Shown here piece after piece: positions 56,201 to 64,000 of a stretch of DNA of 64,000 bases. The notes beneath the pieces were generated by a model. The model had not been told where the DNA came from. It worked only from the letters and a program-made list of their open reading frames with translations, and ran no database searches. Made by a program: the position numbers and the translations under genes. Positions within the stretch are counted from its first letter, which is position 1. Each line of letters begins with the position of its first letter. Origin of the DNA: Heligmosomoides polygyrus polygyrus (taxonomy: Eukaryota; Nematoda; Chromadorea; Rhabditida; Heligmosomidae); NCBI GenBank assembly GCA_947396885.1, contig OX377203.1:23439253-23503252 (forward strand), in the 5' to 3' direction.

Positions 56201-58874
56201 GAATGAATAGAATAGAAAGTGTATGGAATAGGCAATGTAAACACCGAACGCAAATGTACCCAACTGAGTAGAACAATTTTTCAATCATGAGCACCAAACC
56301 AATAAACTTAAGGTTTTGCAATAACCTGAGTCAAATTGTCACCGCTTGGAATCCAAATAGCCTAAAACGTTTACAAGTTAATCATAAAAATTCGGCGTGA
56401 TAAAAATAAGCATCGCAGTTGAATGAATATGAATAGACCTACTCGTTCGACTTTCCGCAGCGATATCTGAAACGAAACGGCACTGATTTAGGCCGTACAA
56501 TCAAAAATTGAGCTTTGAATTAGATTTTACTCGTGTCGAACTATTAGGTCGTTCCATATAAATCGGCTGACTTCGCTTTCTGGTCGGTTTTTCGTGACTA
56601 CGAATGTTCAGGCACTGCATATAGTTTTAACAGCGCAGAATGTCCGCTTTCTTACCATTTGTGACATAATTGCCTCTTTTAGAGTTTTTGACGTCGTTTA
56701 CAATATGAATCAACGTGGTATTCTGCTCTACTTATATGGATGGAAAAGAGGACACAGCGCCGCGGCTGCGGCTAGTAACATAAACGCTGCATTTGGGGAG
56801 AATTACGCTAGGGAACGCACACACGCCACTGCTTCAAAAGGTTTCCATCTGGAGGTGAAAGTCTCATAGATGAGAACCGAGCCAGGCCGCCACCTCTCCT
56901 TAACGACGACCAACTCAAAGCCGTGGTTGAGGCGGATCCTCGTCAAACTGTAGGAGAGCTAGCACTGCATTTTGGCGTTGACGGCAGCACTATCAGTCGC
57001 CACTGAACTGCGATCGGAAAAGTAGAGAAATTGGATGAATGGATCCCGTATGAACTGAGCGCCGGGCAGACGCTGAAGCACCACGACACCTGGGTTCCGT
57101 TAAGGCGGCGCAATCCAAGGGAGGCTTCTTGGACATGATCATAACATGCGACAAAAAACGGATTCTTTATGACAATCGTCGTCGCTCTGCACAATGGCTG
57201 AGCAAGAATGAGAGTCCCTAGGAGTTGCCGAATCCAAATCTCCATCCAAAGAAGACCATGGCGACCTATGGTGGCCAGTGGCTGGTATAGTCCATTACAA
57301 GTTCTTGAAGACTGAAGAGGCCATCACAGTGGAGAAGTACTGTGCCGAAATTGAGGTTATGCACCAGAAGCTGATTTTGAAACAGCCGGCTTTGGTCAAT
57401 CGAAGAGGCTCAATCCTTCTGCATGACAACGCCCGTCAGCACGTTTCAAAAGTTGTTGCCCAGAAACTGGATGAATCGAGATACGAAACGCTGCCACATG
57501 CAGCATATTCACCAGATCTGTTCCTTACCGATTATCATTTTTTCAAGCATTTAGATCGTCATGTGAAGGATAAAAATTCCAGCAACCAAGATGATGTCGA
57601 GGATGACTTTTTATGTTCTACTAATTCTCGTAGTTTTTACAAGGATGAAATGTCTAAGCTATTATTGCGTGTGGAAAAGTGCATTAATTGTAAGGGTGCT
57701 TATTTCGGTTAATAAAAGTTCAGTCAAAGTTATGATCTGTCAAAGTCTTCAGTCAAAATCGGCCATTTCGTATGCAACGACCTAATAGTATAGACTTCAA
57801 TAGTGGTTTCGGAAGCCCAGAAGGAAAGTATTCAAGTTCCATAGCAAGCGAACCTCTTCATTCTTATCGGGTCCTTCGCCAAGTTCTTTAACAAAAACTG
57901 GAATGTGCTTCACTGCTGAGGGAATGTCCTCCATCTGGAAAAGCACAATGCTTAATCGCTGTCATTTAAATCCACATCATATCGTGTGATCTCCGGTCTT
58001 GACTGTTTTACTTAATAGAAGCTCGAGGATGCAGAGTTCTTCGAGTCATGCTTGGAGTGTAGATCCTGATTCTTCTGCATTCTTGGCTCAAAGCACATCT
58101 CAAACCTCAGTGAACTTTCTAACTAAACTTCCAATTTTGAGCCATATCCAAACGCAAAATTCTGATTCTCGTGCTTATGGAGTTCGTCATAGGAACGAAC
58201 GTTGAAACTTCCTTTACAGGATGAAAATTCTGCAATCGCTGTGGTGCTGTTAAGCTTCTTTATCACTCACCTTTCCCTTGATTTTTTCCACTGGCATCCA
58301 CTCTACCTAAAAACCGCAACGTTCTCAGTGACTGCCACAAACGTATAAAACTAAAGCCTACCCTGGCTCGTTTAAACGGAGGAGGTGGTAGTGATGCTGC
58401 CTGAAACATACTGAATGAATGCCACCACACAATAACAAAATTACAAATGGATAGAGTACAGAAGAATAACAAAATTACAAATGGATAGAGTACAGAAGAA
58501 TAGATGTCAATCTCTAAATCCTCTGGTGGAACGCGCTACGCATTTTGCTTCCAACGGGTGTCGTGTAAGCAACTTAAGAGCGTGTTTCGCCTAAGGACCT
58601 GGCCAGTCGAGGAAAGAGTTTGGGCCTCATCCTTAGCAGCACCTAACACCTCCCTTATCTAAGCTACCACACGCCTATTGGAAAAATAATGTAACCAAAT
58701 GCTGTGGCGTGAGTCAAACTCATTTTTGAAGGAGGTGACGTTCAGTTCTTCGTGTTGCAAACTTTTAGGGCACCAACAGATTTTTTGAGCAAGTAATCCT
58801 ACCTCGTGTGGACGTTTGTCCTTTTCAACTGGCGACTTCGTAGTCTGTTGAGTTTTTGGTGAGGAAGCAGTCTC
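53247..58874 (-). CDS. disordered Ser/Lys/Pro/Gln-rich protein, seven exons seen (256 residues)
   Basis: Minus-strand exons are 58874-58803, 58400-58362, 58306-58271, 57934-57854, 55837-55772, 53816-53744 and 53650-53247. All junctions are phase 0 except the last (phase 1). Acceptors include tgtttcag, gtttttag, ttttccag, ctttttag, gccttcag and ttttgcag. Donors are gta- or gtg-type apart from a weak gttcgc after 57854. In order the exons read ETASSPKTQQTTKSPVEKDK, AASLPPPPFKRAR, VEWMPVEKIKGK, MEDIPSAVKHIPVFVKELGE, GMWQKLVTRGVERPITSSAA, SDHDSEMIEPQIPEGNAAPG, and a long Lys/Ser/Gln/Glu-rich tail ending KTSDEAKPK. No domain is recognised. PPPPFKRAR could be a nuclear-localisation or SH3/WW-type motif (inference). 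The start codon is unresolved. A mariner and two SINEs lie in the introns. Confidence 0.65.
54040..54320 (-). mobile_element. SINE copy in an intron of the disordered-protein gene
   Basis: It matches the family: tail side 'gggataaaggatgaagg' at 54041, 'catgcgccacgcattctaat', 'gaggaatggaaggcttgatg'. The tRNA head is near 54285-54300 ('cctccttcgactgcgct'). Confidence 0.75.
54321..55771. other. unannotated intronic stretch with open frames
   Basis: Overlapping frames of 60-94 codons exist on both strands (for example 54706-54990 and 54924-55184, minus), but I could not join them through splice sites and recognise no domain. Bases 55540-55650 are rich in TTCGAAT words. Confidence 0.35.
55838..56541. 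other. unannotated intronic stretch
   Basis: Nothing supported. Confidence 0.3.
56544..57785 (+). mobile_element. mariner element with broken transposase
   Basis: The ends are TTAGGTCGTTCCATATAAAT and, on the minus strand, TTAGGTCGTTGCATACGAAA. TA flanks both sides (56542-56543, 57786-57787). The transposase reads from about 56706 (MNQRGILLYLYGWKRGHSAA) through VGELALHFGVDGSTISRH, after which a TGA interrupts. The open C-terminal frame 57278-57712 has LLHDNARQHVSK and LTDYHFFKHLDRHVKD with 34 residues between the two Asp (DD34D). There are several stops and frameshifts. It lies in an intron of the disordered-protein gene, in opposite orientation, 68 bp from an exon. Confidence 0.9.
58495..58660 (-). 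mobile_element. partial, degenerate SINE copy in an intron
   Basis: 'cgctacgcattttgcttcca', 'gggtgtcgtgtaagcaactt' and 'cctggccagtcga' match the tail half of the family. Confidence 0.5.
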
Positions 58875-59198
58875 CTTTAAAGAGCAAAGCAAGACTAACT
58901 CGAGTTCCGTTTAGTTAATCGATAACATACCTTTTCTGTTTGGTAGTTGAAGAGGAACCTGGTTGCATTGAAAAGAGCGTAGTAGATTGAAAACGAGCCT
59001 ATTCCGCTGATCACTGAAAACGAAGCGGCATCTTTGCCTTAGGATAAATCACTCACTTTTATAGCTCACACTGAACGGTCGAAAACCGTACGCTCAGCTT
59101 TTTTCGAAAAATGCCCTTTATGCAAGCAAATTCTTTTCGGAATGAGTGTCTGGCAACAGACACTCATTTCTCGCTCCGAAAGTAAAACTCGCTTAATA

Positions 59199-60483
59199 TT
59201 GGGCCGCTGCATATGAAACGGCCGATTTTGACTGAAAACTTTGACAGATCATAATTTTGTTTGGAAGCAATTTTATCAATCACAATAAGCACTATTACAA
59301 TTAATGCACCTTTCCTAACGCGACAATAGCTTAGCCCTAGATCTTTTTGAAAGTTAGAACTGATAGAATTAATAAAACATAAGAACACACGACATCTTTT
59401 CAACACCATCTTGGTTGCTGAATTTTTATCCTTCACGTGACGATCTAAATGCTCGAAAATGGTAATCGGTAGGGGACAGATCTGACGAATACGCTGCATG
59501 TGGCAGAGTTTCGTATCCCGATTCATCCCTTTTCTGGACAACAATTTTTGAAACGTGCGGACACGCGTGGTCATGCAGTAGGATTGGGCCTCTTCGATTG
59601 GCCAAAGCCAACTGTTGTTCAATCAGCTTCTGGTGCATCTCTTCAATTTCAGTAAAGTACTATTCCGCTGTGATGGCCTTTCCAGTCTTCAAGAACTTGT
59701 AATGGGCTATGCCAGCCACTGATCGTCACCATGGTCTTCTTTGGATGGAGACTTGGTTTCGGAAACTCCCTGAGAGACCCATTCTTCTCCAGCCATTGTG
59801 CCAAGCGGCGGCGATTGTCATAAAGCCAGGCACTTTCGTCGAACGTCACGATCCTGCCCAAGAAAGGCTCCCTTAGATTACGCAGCCCTAACAAAACACA
59901 GGTGCTGCGGCGCTTCAGCGTCTGCCCGACACTCACGATCAGTTCGTGCGAGATCCATTCATCCAATTTCATCACTTTTCCGATCGCATTCAAGTGGCGA
60001 CTGGTAGTGCCGTCGTCAACGCCGAAACGCTGTGCTGGCTCTCTCATAATGTAGCGCGGATCCGCTTCCACCATGGCTTTGATTTGGTCGTCGATAAGGA
60101 GTAATGGCGGCTTACCTCGGTCTTCATCTTCGAGACTTTCATCTCCATACCAAAACCTTTCGAGCTAGTGGCGAATTGTTTCTTAGCGAAATTCTCAACA
60201 AACGCAGCTCTGATGTTACGAACTGTGGCCGTGGCGTTATGTCCATTTCCCATTCATATAAGTAGAGCACCCGAATATCATGCTGCTTCATGTTGTAAAA
60301 TCGGCGTCAAAGAACTCGGCAGGTACTTATTTCAAAAAAAGCTACAAATATTAAGAAATCGGAGATTCTGCGCTTCCAGATACTATATACAGTGCCCGAA
60401 ACGGGCACATTTTTACCCTAGCAGAATCGACCAGAAATGGAGGTAGCAAATCAAAATCGGCCATTTCATATGCAACGACCTAA
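59199..60483 (-). mobile_element. mariner element, same family as 56544-57785, opposite orientation
   Basis: On the minus strand the 5' end is TTAGGTCGTTGCATATGAAA at 60483. The other end, at 59199, reads TTGGGCCGCTGCATATGAAA. The TA before 59199 is intact; the other flank is TT. The broken transposase reads LYEWEMGHNATATVRNIRAA (about 60270), REPAQRFGVDDGTTSRHLNA, VTFDESAWLYDNRRRLAQWL, LLHDHACPHVSK and LSPTDYHF, followed by frameshifts. The motifs match the 56544 copy closely. Confidence 0.88.
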
Positions 60484-61229
60484 TTCCTCGAAGAACGACG
60501 CTAATACTTTGATAAGTGCTGATTTTGGGTGGATCAAGTCATCTTGGATCTTGGAATATCATAATTGTTTCAAAAGCCGAATTAGCAGCGCCGAAGCTTA
60601 GGACAAAATATTGCAGCCAAATTTCCAGTTACCTTGGAGAGCTGCTTTGGTGGACGAAGAATCGCATCTGAATCGACCTGTTGCCGAAGTGGGCGCGTAA
60701 TACAGTTGCACCTAACGGGTCGAGCTGTTTTACTTTGCTAACGAGATCTCAAGCCGCTTATTTCAGATCTACATATACATCTGTATTTAACGAGTTGGGA
60801 ATGCGAGATGCAAATGGCAATATTCAAACTGAATACCAAATGTACTAAAGTCACTCTCAGAATTGGTAGAAATTTAAAATTATTAGCAGATTGAACAGCA
60901 TTTTCAACCAATTCCGAGAATGTTCTTATTCTCAAAAATTGATGACCAGTGATGTTCCATGATGGGATCACGTTCTCTTTTTCACGTAACAAAATGAACT
61001 AGCCCTGAGACCGCCCGCCGCCAGTAATGGAATGAAGAAGGGGCTCTTGCTACGAGTGGATCACATGTCAGGAGGCAATGTCCACCCGACATAGCATGTC
61101 GGCCGGCGCAGAGCATCAGTGCCTTCCCTCGATTCCAATGCTAGTACGCTCTAGTGTCTGCATGTTAGCCTAACTCCTTCGGTGTAAGTCGGTCAAAAAA
61201 TCTCAATTTAAATTTAGGAATAAAGGGCG
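60484..61229. other. unannotated stretch
   Basis: Nothing supported. Confidence 0.3.
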
Positions 61230-61500
61230 CGTGTAGTGCAGTCGGAGGTGTTGACTGTCGCATACACGAGATTTTTGGTCCGGATTTCCGTGCAGCTCAA
61301 CCAAGCCTTCCACCTTTCCGGGGTTGGTAAATTGGTACCAGACTTGTCTGGGAAGGCTAAAGCGCTTAGATGTTCACCGGGCCAACGCAATTCATTGTAT
61401 GGGTAAACATTAATTCAAATCGCTCCCACGACATCCCATGGAAGTGGAAAGCGTGACGCATCTCAGAGGGGATTGACTAACGCCGTACTTTATATTTTAT
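61230..61500 (+). mobile_element. SINE copy, sense orientation
   Basis: Box A-like 'tagtgcagtcggagg' at 61236, box B-like 'ggtccggatttccg' at 61279, a full body and an eroded tail ('ctttatattttat'). Confidence 0.85.
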
Positions 61501-61619
61501 AAGTGATGGTCAGAGGAGCGACACAAGGGGAATGGGCTGGATAGGAAATCAATTCCCGGCTTTTCCCGAATTATTTTTGGATTGACATCGCGATTAAAGT
61601 TAAGAAACGCAGAGAGGAC

Positions 61620-62471
61620 GTATACACCATTTTCAAGTCCAATTGGGCAAATAGATTTTCTCAAATCAAAATGGACATTTTTACATCAAAACGAACATTT
61701 TAGAATCAAATTGGACAATAGTCTAAACAAACTTAGAGCTTTTGAAATCAAACTGAGCACCTTCCTAATCAAAACGAACTCCTTCCACATTAAAATATGC
61801 ACTTTCCAAAAAGGTTAGAATAATTTTCTGTTCAATGAAAATTTTAGTATAACTTTTTTTGAAGCTTCAATAGGCTTTAATTCACTTACCCAATACGTGG
61901 GAACATAGTAGGAAATTTTATTAATTTTTTGGTGGGGGGCTTGTTTCAAAGAGCAGAAAGTTGACCTTTGTTTAGTGCCAAAGGAAGAGATTGCGCCGTG
62001 TCCTCGTCCAAGACGTCGCGATTATTATGCGATTGATAACAAAATTTTTGTATGCATGGAGTTTCACATGCGTGAACGACGAAACAAGTAGAGTTGTAAT
62101 GAGCAAACATATCCTTACTTTGATGCTTCATGTAGGCAGCTTTCACAACATCAGTCAGATAAAAATCGCAACGTGCTTCTCGAGTGCATGATGCATTGAA
62201 TGACTTGTATCTTGTCGCACTTTAAAACAAAATAAAATATTTTTATTTTTTTCAAAAAATGAGATTTTTACAAAATAGTTGCTTAACAAAAAATTGCAAA
62301 AAAAGTTATACCAAATTTTTCTTGCACAATTATAGTATTTTAGCTATCTTGCAGAGTGTGTACGTTAACGTGTAAGAAGCTGGCTTCGATTTAAAAGACG
62401 TTTACATTAATTTCAAAACCATCGTATTTGTATAGAAGAGTGTCCAATTTGACCTGAAATGGTATATACCC
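61620..62471. mobile_element. AT-rich MITE, relative of 16199-16757
   Basis: The left end 'gtatacaccattttcaagtc' and the right end read on the minus strand ('ggtatataccatttcaggtc') are inverted repeats. Units such as 'aaatcaaaatggacattttt' repeat about six times inside the left end. The right interior shares 'gttataccaaatttttctt' with the element at 16199-16757. No coding capacity. Confidence 0.6.
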
Positions 62472-64000
62472 ACCACGGAGACCTTTCGAGAGTGATCCGA
62501 AACTATCACATGGTAGATCGAGGTGCAGATTAGGAATGAAGAATTCTACAGCCATCACAAATCGGCGCAGGACTTTCCCATCAAGCTGGTGCAAAGCATC
62601 AAATCCTGCTCCATCACAGAACACGATGCCAACACGTCAAATCATAGAGCAGCTACGAACCTACGAAACAACACAGAGTCAGTTCTATGAGGCAAGGGTG
62701 AGCACCCCTAACCAGCTAGAACTCGCCCGGGGGGGGGGGGGGCGCAAGCTGCACAGCGGTACTGTAACCAGGACTTGGAGCGGGGAGTGATGACGATCAA
62801 GCCCTTTGTGAACCACTGGTACACTGCGAAGGGGTGTAGCGAACTTAACGGCCATGAGGAAGTTAGTGAAGACAACATGCTACTAGACGCACTTCAAGAA
62901 AATGGTTAGATTGAATATTTCAGCGCACAATATGGCCTAAGGACTGATAACCGCCTATGCCGCACCGTTTAGGCATTCGTGCTACGTTTCGTATTGCGAC
63001 GAAGACCCGCTTCTGCGTGTTCTGACGAAGTTAGCTGCACATGCCATAGTAGTATCGGAATCAAACGAAACAGAAATTAAAAACGTACGGCATGCCACCC
63101 ATAAGCCCTGCGTAGGAACAGCGACAACATTGCAAAGGTAGGAGCCCATGTCATCCCAAATTGACATGAGTGGATCGCACTGCGGCGAAAGGTCGCTTAA
63201 TATTCTCTGAAACAAGAATTGATCAAAACCGCCGTTATTACAACCTCAATTCCCGTAAGAGTGAACAAATTGCGAGAAAGTTTCTTTGTGTACCAAGAGG
63301 TCAGCGACCGCTCTTATGATCTCCATTTCTGCTTGGTCCAGCTGACTTTGAATATCCTTCGAAAATTTGTCTCGTTTACTTCTCGAGCTCATCTCAGACA
63401 GCTAAATAAAGTACACGAGTACATCTTCAAACAGTCCTACATTTACTACAAGGTATGGTGATGCAAGGCATTATTACCTTCACAAAAATTGCGACAATTC
63501 GTTTGTAATTTGCAACACAGGAACTCAATATTTTAACATCGTCAACTATCAGTTTGCGTAAAACCTCTCTGTAGTAAACTCAGAATCGTAGCCTAGAGGT
63601 GAATTGTGCAAGAAATTGCATTTAGAGGCGTACACGACACAGTGCAGGCCACATCTCTAATTTATCGTATTTTAGACCTCCATCATTCGAAAGGTATAAA
63701 CTGTAGTAAAATTAAGATCACTGCAGATGTGTTAGAAAGCATGTAAGGTAGGAGGAGCACATGAAAGTTGCATAAGATAAGTAACCAGTGATCGTATGCA
63801 AAAAGGAAAGTGGAAAGCATTTATACATAGTAGACAATCCTTTCAAGGAAAGCAAGAGTTTAAAGAGTATGTCTAAACCGGGACAGGGAGCTATAGAGGA
63901 AGAATCTCCACCTATTAATTAGTCTGACCTTGTGCCTCGTTCTTGCAAGGTTGTTGAACCAAACAAGTAAGGTGTGATGACTTTCGCCACAATTCTTCTA
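62472..64000. other. unannotated stretch to window end
   Basis: The minus-strand frame 62624-62391 (VFCDGAGFDALHQLDGKVLR) looks coding in composition but I do not recognise it. A run of 14 G lies at about 62729-62742. A plus-strand frame at 63219-63461 has no domain. No gene is supported. Confidence 0.35.

Noticed and set aside
58931..58968. A start exon MQPGSSSTTKQK with a good donor (gtatgt) upstream of the seven-exon gene
   Set aside because: Joining it to the exon at 58874 leaves two extra bases and shifts the downstream reading into stops, so it was not included.
62391..62624. A coding exon on the minus strand (FCDGAGFDALHQLDGKVLRR)
   Set aside because: The text looks protein-like but no acceptor, donor or homologue could be established.

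Overview
The window looks like repeat-rich DNA from a clade V (strongylid, hookworm-like) nematode. This is inferred from style: RTE and CR1 LINEs, several mariner/Tc1 elements, long introns full of repeats, a spliced-leader-like acceptor just before one start codon, and AT-rich spacers. No database search was possible. No rRNA, CRISPR array or bacterial operon is present. Most of the 64 kb is transposable elements, often inserted into one another, with parts of three or four host genes between them.

Layout. 1-21 kb: a LINE 3' end, many copies of a roughly 290-bp tRNA-derived SINE, a GC-rich PIF/Harbinger-like MITE (483-807), a hAT-like element (3013-4045), hairpin MITEs (4117-4288, 19097-19282, 19453-19640), a nearly intact mariner (10150-11429) and a 1.5-kb palindrome-rich element (15739-17224). 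21.3-25.4 kb: a CR1-type LINE with an uninterrupted endonuclease-reverse transcriptase frame, split near its 5' end by a TA-flanked MITE. 25.7-29.1 kb (minus): a four-exon gene for a predicted secreted protein of 140 residues. 30.0-30.3 kb (minus): two exons of an unrecognised gene. 31.3-35.8 kb: a Tc1/maT-like transposon interrupted by a 3.2-kb foldback with about 1.08-kb arms. 36.7-39.7 kb: a hAT-like element inside a SINE, carrying RTE reverse transcriptase debris. 40.7-42.8 kb: two minisatellites. 44.2-48.5 kb (plus): three exons of a lysine/glutamate-rich gene, with broken LINEs and an assembly gap in an intron. 49.2-51.5 kb: a third hAT-like element holding an internally deleted mariner. 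53.2-58.9 kb (minus): a seven-exon gene for a disordered protein, with a mariner in an intron. 59.2-62.5 kb: another mariner, a SINE and a MITE.

The host genes show no common pathway. Their exons were called from splice sites and reading phase alone. The strongest structural signals are the giant foldback inside the maT-like element, the repeated interruption of SINE copies by unrelated DNA transposons, and a covarying hairpin at the 3' ends of CR1-like LINEs.
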